A stretch of DNA of 64,000 nt from Mitsuaria sp. 7 (lineage in GTDB: Bacteria > Pseudomonadota > Gammaproteobacteria > Burkholderiales > Burkholderiaceae_C): the NCBI RefSeq assembly GCF_001653795.1, contig NZ_CP011514.1, positions 4,172,279 to 4,236,278 on the forward strand. Direction: 5' to 3'. The stretch's first letter is position 1; every line of letters starts with the position of its first letter. Shown in pieces: positions 18,169 through 26,888 of the stretch. The notes beneath the pieces were generated by a model that was not told the origin of the DNA, made no database searches, and worked only from the letters and a program-made list of their open reading frames with translations. The translations under genes were made by a program, and so were the position numbers.

Positions 18169-18501
18169 TCACTTCCCGGCGGTCTTGTTGTTGTGCTTCG
18201 CGCGGCGGATGTCGGCGCTGGCGACGTCCTGCTTGCGCTGCAGCTGGCGGCGTTCCTTCGCGGTGACGACGCCGTCCGACTTGGCCTTGGCCTCGGCGTT
18301 GTCGACACGGGCCTGCTCCTTCTCCAGATGCTGCGTCTCCTTCGCCGTCAGTTGGCCGGACGCGGCACCGTTGGCGATGCGCTGCTGCTGGTTCGCTTCA
18401 CGCTGGTCGACGCGCGGCGTCGCGGTCGCGGGCGTCTGGGCAAAAGCCGAGACGGCCATCAGGCTGGACACGAGGGCGATCGAGAGGGAAATGCGCTTCA
18501 T
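18169..18501 (-). CDS. Small secreted basic helical protein
   Basis: 110 residues from the ATG at 18501, with AAGGAG seven bases upstream. A classical signal peptide (MKRISLSIALVSSLMAVSAFA) is cleaved before QTPATA. The mature ~89 residues are two similar charged helical segments: ANQQQRIANGAASGQLTAKETQHLEKEQARVDNAEAKAKSDGVVTAKERRQLQRKQDVASADI. Each holds an L/V-TAKE-x-x-x-L step that looks like a degenerate EF-hand/TAKE repeat, a common design in small periplasmic proteins of Burkholderiales. Function unknown; a periplasmic binding or chaperone-like role is only a guess. Confidence 0.8.
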   Translation of the reverse strand: MKRISLSIALVSSLMAVSAFAQTPATATPRVDQREANQQQRIANGAASGQLTAKETQHLEKEQARVDNAEAKAKSDGVVTAKERRQLQRKQDVASADIRRAKHNNKTAGK

Positions 18502-18694
18502 CGAGGGGCTCCTTGGGAGGGTTGGCTGCGGTGTTCGTTGCCGCTGAGGAGACAACGAGCGCCTCTTCCGAAACGGCGACCGGGTCACCGTAAAGATCGG
18601 TGAAGCGATTGCTACGGGAGGTCACCATCCCTCCCGGAGGGTCGCCCCCGCCCTCCTGCGGGCGGGCCTCGCGGGCGGTGCCTACAATCGGCCG

Positions 18695-20158
18695 ATGATT
18701 TCGCGCGAACCCACCCTCGCCCGCCTGGTCACCGCCCGTGCCCAGCTGCTTGAACCCTTCGGCCTGACCGATGCGTCGCTCTCGCAGGCCTTGCGCCTGA
18801 TCACCGAGCACCGCGTCGACGACGCCGACCTCTACTTCCAGACCACCCGCGCGGAGGGCTGGAGCCTGGAGGAAGGCATCGTCAAAAGCGGCAGCTTCTC
18901 GATCGACCAGGGCGTGGGCGTGCGCGCCGTCGCCGGCGAGAAGACGGCGTTCGCGTATTCCGACGACATCTCCGAAGCCGCGCTGCTCGACGCCGCCCGC
19001 ACCGTGCGCGCGATCGCGTCGGCCGGCCAGAGCCGCCGCGTGAAGGTGCCGACCGAGCCGGTCGTCTCCGGCAGCCGCGCGCTCTACGGCGACGCCGATC
19101 CGATCGCCAGCCTGGACAGCGCGCAGAAGGTCGCCCTGCTGGAGCGCACCGAGCGTCTGGCCCGCGCCAAGGACCCGCGCATCGCGCAGGTGATGGCCGG
19201 CCTGGCCGCCGAACACGAGGTCGTGCTGATCGCCCGCGCTGACGGCACGCTGGCCGCCGACGTGAGGCCGCTGGTGCGTCTGTCCGTCACCGTCATCGCC
19301 GAGAGCAACGGCCGCCGCGAGGTGGGTTCCGGCGGCGGCGGCGGGCGCTTCGGCCTGGCCTATTTCACCGACGAGATGATCGCCTCCTACGTCGAACAGG
19401 CGGTGAGCGCGGCGCTGACCAACCTCGAATCGCGTCCGGCCCCGGCCGGCGAGATGACCGTCGTCGTCGGCCCGGGCTGGCCCGGCGTGCTGCTGCACGA
19501 GGCCGTCGGCCACGGCCTGGAAGGCGACTTCAACCGCAAGGGCTCGTCCACCTTCGCCGGCCGCATCGGCGAACGCGTCGCCGCCAAGGGCGTGACGGTG
19601 CTGGACGACGGCACCATCCCCGACCGCCGCGGCTCGCTCAACGTCGACGACGAGGGCTGCGCCTCGCAGCGCAACGTGCTGATCGAGGACGGCATCCTCA
19701 AGGGCTACATCCAGGACGCGATGAACGCGCGCCTGATGAAGGTCGCCCCGACCGGCAACGGCCGCCGCGAGAGCTACGCCCACGTTCCGATGCCCCGCAT
19801 GACCAACACCTACATGCTGGGCGGCGACAAGGATCCGAAGGAGATCATCGCCAGCATCGACAAGGGCCTGTACGCGACCAACTTCGGCGGCGGACAGGTG
19901 GACATCACCTCGGGCAAGTTCGTGTTCTCCGCCAGCGAGGCCTACTGGGTCGAGAACGGCAAGATCCAGTACCCGGTCAAGGGCGCGACCATCATCGGCA
20001 ACGGCCCGGACGCGCTGACCCGCGTCACCATGATCGGCAACGACATGCAGCTGGACACCGGCGTGGGCGTGTGCGGCAAGGAAGGCCAGAGCGTGCCGGT
20101 GGGCGTCGGCCAGCCGACGCTGCGCATCGACGGCCTGACCGTCGGCGGCACGGCCTGA
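18695..20158 (+). CDS. tldD: Metalloprotease TldD
   Basis: 487 residues, the usual TldD length. The zinc motif HEAVGH (His268-Glu269...His273) lies in GVLLHEAVGHGLEGDFNRKGSSTF, followed by IPDRRGSLNVDDEG and the family C-terminus (GKIQYPVKGATIIGNGPDALTRVTMIGNDM). TldD forms a heterodimer with TldE/PmbA that degrades unfolded peptides and matures some modified peptides such as microcin B17. The TldE partner is not in the window. The stand-alone gene is followed about 100 bp later by the attenuator-controlled aroG. Confidence 0.96.
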   Translation: MISREPTLARLVTARAQLLEPFGLTDASLSQALRLITEHRVDDADLYFQTTRAEGWSLEEGIVKSGSFSIDQGVGVRAVAGEKTAFAYSDDISEAALLDAARTVRAIASAGQSRRVKVPTEPVVSGSRALYGDADPIASLDSAQKVALLERTERLARAKDPRIAQVMAGLAAEHEVVLIARADGTLAADVRPLVRLSVTVIAESNGRREVGSGGGGGRFGLAYFTDEMIASYVEQAVSAALTNLESRPAPAGEMTVVVGPGWPGVLLHEAVGHGLEGDFNRKGSSTFAGRIGERVAAKGVTVLDDGTIPDRRGSLNVDDEGCASQRNVLIEDGILKGYIQDAMNARLMKVAPTGNGRRESYAHVPMPRMTNTYMLGGDKDPKEIIASIDKGLYATNFGGGQVDITSGKFVFSASEAYWVENGKIQYPVKGATIIGNGPDALTRVTMIGNDMQLDTGVGVCGKEGQSVPVGVGQPTLRIDGLTVGGTA

Positions 20159-20259
20159 CCCTCCGTCCGATCGCGACGGAACCACAAAACCCCGTTTCCC
20201 ACGAAGGATGACTTGTCCGATGTCGTCGAGCGGACCGTGCGGCTGTCACCGCACGGCGC

Positions 20260-20289
20260 TTGACGCGCCACGACAAGCACAGGCACTAT
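20260..20289 (+). promoter_or_regulatory. Candidate promoter of the aroG leader
   Basis: TTGACG (20260-20265), 18-bp spacer, weak CACTAT (20284-20289). If used, transcription would begin about two bases before the leader-peptide ATG, so the leader peptide would be translated from a nearly leaderless mRNA. That fits the absence of a Shine-Dalgarno. The -10 match is poor, so low confidence. Confidence 0.35.
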
Positions 20290-20297
20290 CGGTCCCC

Positions 20298-20375
20298 ATG
20301 CGTTCCGCACCCAAGTTTTACTTTGCTTATTTTTGGTTCTCGCACCGCCCCGGCGGAGGAGAGGCGAACGCATAA
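20298..20375 (+). CDS. Aromatic-rich attenuator leader peptide for aroG
   Basis: 25-codon ORF reading MRSAPKFYFAYFWFSHRPGG and ending EANA-stop. Codons 7-14 (20316-20339) are F-Y-F-A-Y-F-W-F: four Phe, two Tyr and one Trp in eight positions. This design parallels the PheL and TrpL leader peptides, where ribosome stalling on scarce charged tRNA decides whether a downstream terminator forms. It is followed 20 bp later by a strong intrinsic terminator and then by aroG (DAHP synthase, first step of aromatic amino-acid synthesis), so the logic is self-consistent. No ribosome site is visible upstream. Confidence 0.85.
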   Translation: MRSAPKFYFAYFWFSHRPGGGEANA

Positions 20376-20395
20376 GCAGAGCGCCAAGATTCCTC

Positions 20396-20431
20396 AAAAA
20401 CCGCCGGGCCCACAGCCCGGCGGTTTTTTTT
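20396..20431 (+). terminator. Attenuator terminator in the aroG leader
   Basis: Nine-bp perfect GC stem (CCGCCGGGC 20401-20409 / GCCCGGCGG 20415-20423), five-base loop, followed by eight T (20424-20431) and preceded by five A. It lies 60 bp before the aroG start on the same strand, so it must be conditional. Leader bases 20348-20356 (CCCCGGCGG) can pair with the 5' arm over eight bases and form a competing antiterminator. An inverted repeat ATGCGTTC (20298-20305)/GAACGCAT (20366-20373) could close the whole leader ORF. Confidence 0.88.
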
Positions 20432-20490
20432 CGGCCGGGCGAAGGGACTCCCCAGCAGCAGCCCGTCCACCACGAGAAAGCGTGAATCCC

Positions 20491-21642
<1,152 letters not shown>

Positions 21643-21657
21643 TCCGGGCGACCCGCC

Positions 21658-22509
21658 TCACCACGACCAGCGCTGGTTGTCGCCGCCGTTGCAGCGATAC
21701 ATGATGACGGCCGTGCCCGGGCGGGCGCGGCCGTTCTCGATGTCGAGGCATTTGCCGGAGTCGACGCTGCGGATCTCCCCGCCGCGCGTGCGCCAGCGCT
21801 GGTTGGCGCCGCCGTTGCAGTCGTAGGCCATGACGCGGGCGCCGTCGGACGTGTTGCCGTTGGCGACGTCGAGACACAGGCCGGAGACGCGCAACTCGCC
21901 GTTGCGGTTCCACTCGAAGCGCTGGTTCCCGCCGCTGTTGCAGTCGTAGACGATGAGGTTGCGACCGGGACGCGCGCCGCCTTCGATGTCCAGGCACAGG
22001 CCGCCCTTGCCGCGGATCTGACGGCTGTTCCAGCTGGCGTCGCCCTGCCAGTCGCTGTCACGGTCGTTGTCTTTGTCCTTGTCCTTGCTGGCGAGCAACG
22101 CGATGCCGGCGATCACCGCCGCGGCGGCCACGGCAGCGCCGACGTTGCTCGAGTTGTCCGAGCTGCTCCCGCTGTCGCCCGAGCCGCCTGTGCCGCCTGC
22201 TCCGCTCGCTGCGGTCGTGACCTTGAAGCGGCCGCCGCAGCCGCCGTCGACCCACATTTCCTTGTTGGTGAGATCGAAGCCCCAGGTCCGTCCAAAGCGG
22301 CAACCGCCGGCGGTCTGCTGCACGAGTTCCACGTCGGTCGTGCCGTCCGGCAGCCGGTGGCTCTGATAGCCGCCGCGGGAGTTCAATTCGATGGTCTGTT
22401 CGGCCGCTCGGGCCGGCGCGCCGCCGAGCACCAGCCCGGCCGCGACCGGCGCCGCGATGACGCGCCGCATCCAGCGCGCGCGCCGACCCTGTCGATCCTG
22501 TTGGCTCAT
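21658..22509 (-). CDS. Secreted DUF3011 - ricin-B lectin fusion
   Basis: 283 residues from the ATG at 22509, fixed by GGGAGG five bases upstream. A signal peptide ends APARAAEQ. Residues ~37-100 match DUF3011 (VELVQQTAGGCRFGRTWGFDLTNKEMWVDGGCGGRF). A Gly/Ser linker and an odd hydrophobic stretch (VGAAVAAAAVIAGIALLA, ~124-141) follow, then a KDKDKDNDRD acidic-basic spacer. The C-terminal ~110 residues are a ricin-type beta-trefoil with three repeats, each carrying CLDI/CLDV...D and QxW (NQRFEW, NQRWRT, NQRWSW). The lectin part probably binds a sugar. The internal hydrophobic segment could anchor the protein so that one domain lies on each side of a membrane. Confidence 0.82.
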   Translation of the reverse strand: MSQQDRQGRRARWMRRVIAAPVAAGLVLGGAPARAAEQTIELNSRGGYQSHRLPDGTTDVELVQQTAGGCRFGRTWGFDLTNKEMWVDGGCGGRFKVTTAASGAGGTGGSGDSGSSSDNSSNVGAAVAAAAVIAGIALLASKDKDKDNDRDSDWQGDASWNSRQIRGKGGLCLDIEGGARPGRNLIVYDCNSGGNQRFEWNRNGELRVSGLCLDVANGNTSDGARVMAYDCNGGANQRWRTRGGEIRSVDSGKCLDIENGRARPGTAVIMYRCNGGDNQRWSW

Positions 22510-22576
22510 CGTGCCCTCCCGGCTGTCGTCCGATCCGCGCGCCAGTCGCACACGGTCTCGGCGATGCTAAGGCGGG

Positions 22577-22948
22577 TCAGGCGGTGACGTCCAGCACGCG
22601 CGGCGTGCCGCCCGCGCGGTCGACGTGGCTGACGAGCAGCGGTCCGAGCTCGACCTGCACGCGCAGGTCCGGGAAATTGGCGGCCGTGTAGGTGCCGTGC
22701 GAATACGGCGGCGTCTCGACGCGGCTGACCGGCGGCACCGTCTGGCCGAGCGGGTGACGGCCGTAGGTGACGTCGGCGCTGTTCTGCGCGTACATCTCCT
22801 TGAGCGGCCCTTCCGTCCCGATGAAGGGGGACAGGCGCAGCACGACGGACGGCGGAGGGCCATCCAGCATCTCCTGCTGGACCTTCGCGCGGTACTGCTG
22901 CAGCGGACTGACGTCGAACGGCGACGTCCTGAGCGACGCCGCCTGCAT
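22577..22948 (-). CDS. Protein of unknown function
   Basis: 123 residues from the ATG at 22948; a TTG at 22963 with nearby GAGG would add five residues. Codon use is strongly GC3-biased, as in genuine genes here, and no other frame in this stretch competes, so I take it as real. The sequence (FDVSPLQQYRAKVQQEMLDGPPPSVVLRLSPFIGTEGPLKEMYAQNSADVTYGRH) shows no signal peptide or known motif and reads like a small soluble or structural protein. It lies 67 bp downstream of the DUF3011-lectin start on the same strand, so it could be the first gene of that transcript. Confidence 0.6.
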   Translation of the reverse strand: MQAASLRTSPFDVSPLQQYRAKVQQEMLDGPPPSVVLRLSPFIGTEGPLKEMYAQNSADVTYGRHPLGQTVPPVSRVETPPYSHGTYTAANFPDLRVQVELGPLLVSHVDRAGGTPRVLDVTA

Positions 22949-22963
22949 TTCCGGAAACTTCAA

Positions 22964-23298
22964 ATCGCCTCGACGGCCACCGCGCCTCTCGGCCGGTCGC
23001 CGCCCTCCCTCATGCTCATCGGTTCATATCAAGGCGACCGTCTGGGGGCGGCGCTTCAATCAGCGCTCAAGTCCGCGGTCGTCCAGGCCGAAATTGTCCG
23101 GGTCATGCATGACCGGGGTGGGCGTCTCCGCCCTCGCGCCGACCGTCAATCGCCCCGCAGGCAGGACTTCGTCGCGCCGACGCCGCACTCCTGTTCGAAC
23201 AACGATTGCAAGCGGCAACACCTGACCCGCTCTTGAAAAGCGTCCGGCTTGCGCGCATCTTCGGAGTCCTGCAGCGAAGCGCCGATGCGCTCCCCGCC
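22964..23298. other. Intergenic region upstream of mtfA
   Basis: 335 bp without a credible gene. The only structure seen is a perfect 14-bp palindrome GGTCATGCATGACC (23101-23114), which could be an operator for either neighbour. An in-frame TTG at 23206 could extend mtfA by 31 residues, but without family support. Confidence 0.4.
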
Positions 23299-24117
23299 AT
23301 GACCCTGCTGTTGCTCGCGCTGATCGCGGCGCTGATCTGCTTCTGGCTGATGAGCCATTCCTGGCGGCAGGCGCGCCGCCGCGCCGCGCTGCGCGCCAAG
23401 GCCTTCCCGGCCGCGTGGCGCGCGATCCTGCGCCGCAACGTGCCGCAGGTCGCGCAGCTGCCGGCGGACCTGCAACTGAAGCTCAAGCGCCAGATGCAGG
23501 TCTTCCTCGCGGAGAAATCCTTCATCGGCTGCGCCGGCCAGGTCATCACCGACGAGGTCCGCGTGACCATCGCGGCGCTGGCGACGCTGCCGCTGCTCGG
23601 CCGCGCCCGCGGCTACTACCCGAAGCTGCACACGGTGCTGGTCTATCCCGGCGCGTTCATCGTCGATCGCGTGCGGCATCAGGGCCCGTTGCAGATGCAG
23701 GACCGGCAGGTCCTGAGCGGCGAATCGTGGGGCGAGGGTCAGGTCGTGCTGTCCTGGGAGGACGTGCTGAGGGACGCCTCGCAGCCCGGGCGCGGCCACA
23801 ACGTCGCGGTGCACGAATTTGCGCACCAGCTCGATCAGGTCAAGGGTCTGGCCAACGGCGCGCCGTGGCTGGGCAACCGGGCCCGGCAGGCGCGCTGGGC
23901 GGTGGTGATGCAGCAGAGCTTCGACCTGCTGCGCGCGCGACTGGCGGCCGGCGAGCCCGATCCGCTGGGCGACTACGCGGCCACGGAACCGGCGGAGTTC
24001 TTCGCGGTCGCGAGCGAGCGCTTCTTCGGTCAGCCGTGGGCGCTGGCGCAGGCGCATCCCGCGTTGTACGGAGAGCTGCGCCGGTATTACGAGGTGGATC
24101 CGATGCTCTGGTCCTGA
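23299..24117 (+). CDS. mtfA: M90-family zinc metallopeptidase MtfA
   Basis: 272 residues from the ATG at 23299. The zinc motif HEFAH (His172-Glu173...His176) is followed by ATEPAEFFAVASERFF, which supplies the downstream Glu ligand as in MtfA/YeeI. Upstream family signatures: AEKSFIGCAGQVITDEVRVTIAALATLPLLG, YYPKLHTVLVYPGAFIV, GESWGEGQVVLSWEDVL. E. coli MtfA binds the repressor Mlc and thereby affects PTS glucose uptake; its peptidase activity is Mlc-stimulated. Here an N-terminal hydrophobic segment (3-18) suggests membrane attachment, which E. coli MtfA lacks. No Mlc gene is nearby. Confidence 0.9.
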   Translation: MTLLLLALIAALICFWLMSHSWRQARRRAALRAKAFPAAWRAILRRNVPQVAQLPADLQLKLKRQMQVFLAEKSFIGCAGQVITDEVRVTIAALATLPLLGRARGYYPKLHTVLVYPGAFIVDRVRHQGPLQMQDRQVLSGESWGEGQVVLSWEDVLRDASQPGRGHNVAVHEFAHQLDQVKGLANGAPWLGNRARQARWAVVMQQSFDLLRARLAAGEPDPLGDYAATEPAEFFAVASERFFGQPWALAQAHPALYGELRRYYEVDPMLWS

Positions 24118-24183
24118 ACACGGACAGCGGAGCCCTTCATCGACTGGGCCGGGAACGGCCTCAGGGGCTTCTCGGAAGCGCCT

Positions 24184-24735
24184 TCAGAAGCCCATCTCGG
24201 CCAGCATCGCGTCGACGTCGTCCTGCTGCAGCGCCTTGTCCGGCGTCTGCACCCCGGCGAGCTGTTCTTCCGCGGCGGTGGCGGGCGCAGCGTGTTCCTG
24301 TCCGGCGAGCAGCTGTTGCAGCGGTTCCTCCGCGGGGCGCAGCATGCCCAGTACCTTGTTGATCACCTGGCCGGACAGGTCCTGGAAGTCCTGGGCCATC
24401 ATGATCTCGGTCTGCAGACCCTTCACGCGGTCGGCAAAACCGGCGGCACCGGCCGCATAGGCCGCGCACAGCCGCATCATCGCGCGGGCGCGCTCGACGC
24501 TCAGATCGGGCGCCGCGGCCAGACGCTGCAAGGACTCCGACAACTCGTGTCCCTGACGCGCCACCGCCTGCGCATCGTCCTGCGCCGACTCGACGATCCC
24601 CAGCACCTTGTTGGCGGCCTGGTCGGTCATGCGTTTGACGTAGTCCAGACGCTCGCAGGCATCCGGCAACTCGTGCGACAGCTTCTGCAGCGCCTGATGC
24701 GCGGCGGCCGTGAGAGGGGCATCGGCGTGGGACAT
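24184..24735 (-). CDS. cheZ: CheY-phosphate phosphatase CheZ
   Basis: 183 residues from the ATG at 24735. Almost wholly helical, with the diagnostic phosphatase segment MMAQDFQDLSGQVINKVLGML (catalytic Gln in DFQDLSGQ). The C-terminal amphipathic tail QQDDVDAMLAEMGF matches the CheY-binding helix at the end of E. coli CheZ. It ends chemotactic signals by dephosphorylating CheY-P at the flagellar motor. It is shorter than E. coli CheZ (214 aa), mainly in the linker before the tail. Unusually, no cheY or other chemotaxis gene is beside it. It converges with mtfA. Confidence 0.9.
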   Translation of the reverse strand: MSHADAPLTAAAHQALQKLSHELPDACERLDYVKRMTDQAANKVLGIVESAQDDAQAVARQGHELSESLQRLAAAPDLSVERARAMMRLCAAYAAGAAGFADRVKGLQTEIMMAQDFQDLSGQVINKVLGMLRPAEEPLQQLLAGQEHAAPATAAEEQLAGVQTPDKALQQDDVDAMLAEMGF

Positions 24736-25023
24736 GGTGTTCGAACTCGCGAAGGTGGACGCAGGGTCGGCGTTTGGGTCCGCGCGGTGTGCGCACTGCG
24801 CCACTTCGGGCGCTACAGGGCGCCTGGGAGGCGTCCTTTTGAGGTGCGGAAATCTTAGTTCTGCAACTGCTGTAACCAACGGAAAGGGGCCCAGGCACCC
24901 GTGCATTTTTGGTGGGGAGCCCCGCATTTAAGTTATTGACTGGGCCGGTCGCCTGTAGCCTTCATCCCATACGTCCCCGGTCCCGCCCTGCTGGTGTTTG
25001 TCTTTGGCAAAGCGATCCGTTTC

Positions 25024-25476
25024 ATGAACATGGCCACCACCCGTCCTTCGTCCGGCTTCAATCGCGCCAACACGCGATCCGGTTCGACGTCCACGTCGCG
25101 CTCCCCGTCAAGCGCGTCGCGTGACGACGGCCGCAGCTTCGCCGCCGCGCCTCGTGCGCAGGCGGCGGCGCCGGCACCGCCATCCGCCCTGCGCGACGTC
25201 AGCGACATCGTCGTCGGCGTGGCGCTGATGCTGGGCGCGCTGTTCGCGTTGCTCATGCTGACGCTGTACACCCGGGATTCGATGGTCGTCGGCAAGGCGC
25301 TGCAGGACCAGGGTCAGGCGCGCGGCACGCTGATCTGCAAGGACGGGAAGGTCGCCCGCGGCGACGGCTCGCTGCCGGACCGCATCGTCGAGGACGGCGT
25401 GTTCGTCTGCACCGACTGGCGCACGCTGCAGGCGATCGAGCAGGAAGAAGCCGACCGCGGGATGCGCAAGTACTGA
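25024..25476 (+). CDS. Single-pass membrane protein of unknown function
   Basis: 150 residues from the ATG at 25024 (24994 is an alternative start). About 55 Ser/Thr/Arg/Ala-rich, probably disordered cytosolic residues are followed by one membrane helix (DIVVGVALMLGALFALLMLTLYT, ~60-82). A small exported domain with two cysteines (TLICKDGK..., GVFVCTDWRTL) could form a disulfide. Not recognised. No co-directional neighbour, so no contextual clue. Confidence 0.65.
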   Translation: MNMATTRPSSGFNRANTRSGSTSTSRSPSSASRDDGRSFAAAPRAQAAAPAPPSALRDVSDIVVGVALMLGALFALLMLTLYTRDSMVVGKALQDQGQARGTLICKDGKVARGDGSLPDRIVEDGVFVCTDWRTLQAIEQEEADRGMRKY

Positions 25477-25495
25477 CCCCGAGGGGCCGCGGCCT

Positions 25496-26194
25496 TCAGG
25501 ACCAGAGGTCCAGCGGCGGTTCGTGCGTCATGCCGCGCAGCAGGTCGCTGCGTGAGAGGAAGCCGATCAGGTGGCCGTTGTCGTCGCCCACCGGCAGACC
25601 GGGCAGACCCAGGTCGAGCATCAACTGGGCGGCCTCCCGCAACGGCGTGTCGGGCTGCGCGACCGGCACCGGCGTCCACATCACGTCATCCACCGGAGCA
25701 GCGAGCCGCCTCGCGATGACCATGATCTCCGCCATCTCCTCGAGGTCCTCCGCCAGGCCGCGCGTGAGATCGCCGCGCGACACCAGCCCGCGCACCTCAC
25801 CCTGATCCCCGAGCACCGGCGCCTGCGCGACGCCGGCGCGCGACATCGTCCGCATCGCCTGCCGCAGCGACGAGCCCGACATCACGCTGATCAGCTTGCG
25901 GCTCATCAGCTGATGCACCTGCGTCAACGGCACCCGCGTGGTGTCGCCGGCGTAGGCGGCCAAGGCCTCATGCGCCATGTAGGCCGAGGGCCCGAATCCC
26001 GGCGTGCCGCCGACGCCGCCGCCAGTCCCCTGCCCCACGCCCGCAAGCACCACCGTCGACGGCGTCAGGTCACCCTGCCGCGCGATCGGCGCCACGGCGC
26101 GCGTGCGCGCCACCGCCTGCACCGGAGCCAGGTCGCGGACCTGCTCCAGGCCGCCGGTGATCAGCTTTCCCGAAGTGCCGTAGACGGAGAACAT
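25496..26194 (-). CDS. Tandem CBS-domain protein
   Basis: 232 residues. Two CBS domains make up the C-terminal two thirds: ~97-145 (LMSRKLISVMSGSSLRQAMRTMSRAGVAQAPVLGDQGEVRGLVSRGDL) and ~170-225 (MWTPVPVAQPDTPLREAAQLMLDLGLPGLPVGDDNGHLIGFLSRSDLL). The paired module normally binds an adenine nucleotide and senses energy charge. The N-terminal ~90 residues (including GVGQGTGGGVGGTPGFGPSAYMA) are flexible. There is no enzymatic domain, so it is probably a regulator acting on a partner protein. It lies 60 bp downstream of the AsnC regulator on the same strand. Confidence 0.88.
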   Translation of the reverse strand: MFSVYGTSGKLITGGLEQVRDLAPVQAVARTRAVAPIARQGDLTPSTVVLAGVGQGTGGGVGGTPGFGPSAYMAHEALAAYAGDTTRVPLTQVHQLMSRKLISVMSGSSLRQAMRTMSRAGVAQAPVLGDQGEVRGLVSRGDLTRGLAEDLEEMAEIMVIARRLAAPVDDVMWTPVPVAQPDTPLREAAQLMLDLGLPGLPVGDDNGHLIGFLSRSDLLRGMTHEPPLDLWS

Positions 26195-26254
26195 GGCGTC
26201 AGGATCTCACGTCGAAAACGCGATGCCCATTGAGGAGAACGCGCAGGCGCCGGC

Positions 26255-26725
26255 TCATGGGACGGGGTAGGCGGTCTCGTATTTCACCTCGCGCAGCACC
26301 ACGTTGCTGCGCACGCTCGCGACGCCCGGCACCCGGAACACCTTGCTCTGCAGGAACTGGTCGTACGCCTTCATGTCCGGCGCGACGATCTTGATGACGT
26401 AGTCCGCCTCGCCGGTGATGGCCTGGCACTCGACGATCTCCGGACTGCCCGCCACCATCGCCTCGAAGGCATCCACCGCGCCTTCCGTGTGACGCACCAG
26501 GCTGACGTTGGCCAGGACACAGATGGACAGCCCCAGCTGCTCCCGGTCCACCAGCGCCACATGACGCTTGATCACGCCGCGCTCCTCCAGCTCCTTGACC
26601 CGGCGCCAGACCGGCGTCGCCGACAACCCGACCTTGTCCGCCAGTTGCTGCGTGCTCTGCCGCGCGTCGGCCTGCAACGCCTCGAGGATCAGGCGCGTCG
26701 CACGATCGAAACGTTCGTTCTCCAT
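26255..26725 (-). CDS. Lrp/AsnC-family transcriptional regulator
   Basis: 156 residues from the ATG at 26725. The N-terminal winged helix-turn-helix (ATRLILEALQADARQSTQQLADKVGLSATPVWRRVKELEERGVIKRHVALVD) is followed by the RAM ligand-sensing domain (SICVLANVSLVRH...VECQAITGEADYVIKIVAPDMKAYDQFL). It is divergent from the indolepyruvate oxidoreductase gene with a 163-bp shared control region, so it most likely controls that gene in response to an amino acid (aromatic or branched-chain). The intergenic stretch is AT-richer than its surroundings and holds an imperfect inverted repeat (GAAAGAAT...ATTCTTC, around 26800-26825), a candidate site. Confidence 0.93.
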   Translation of the reverse strand: MENERFDRATRLILEALQADARQSTQQLADKVGLSATPVWRRVKELEERGVIKRHVALVDREQLGLSICVLANVSLVRHTEGAVDAFEAMVAGSPEIVECQAITGEADYVIKIVAPDMKAYDQFLQSKVFRVPGVASVRSNVVLREVKYETAYPVP

Positions 26726-26888
26726 ATTGGCGCTTTCTGAGAATGATCTGGTCGATCCAAGGCTCCGTTCTAGTAAACGAAGCAAGAAAGTGCGCATTGT
26801 CTCGGAAAGAATCCCTCCATTCATTCTTCAGATAATCCGAGCCGACCGGGTCCGTCCCGGGCGGCTCGTCCCCTTGGGGAGACAAGCC

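Noticed and set aside
24165..24193. Terminator hairpin GGGCTTCT/AGAAGCCC between mtfA and cheZ
   Set aside because: The stem overlaps the end of cheZ, has a long loop and no T-run; too weak to list.
24936..24963. Promoter TTGACT before the 25024 gene
   Set aside because: No acceptable -10 hexamer at 16-18 bp spacing.
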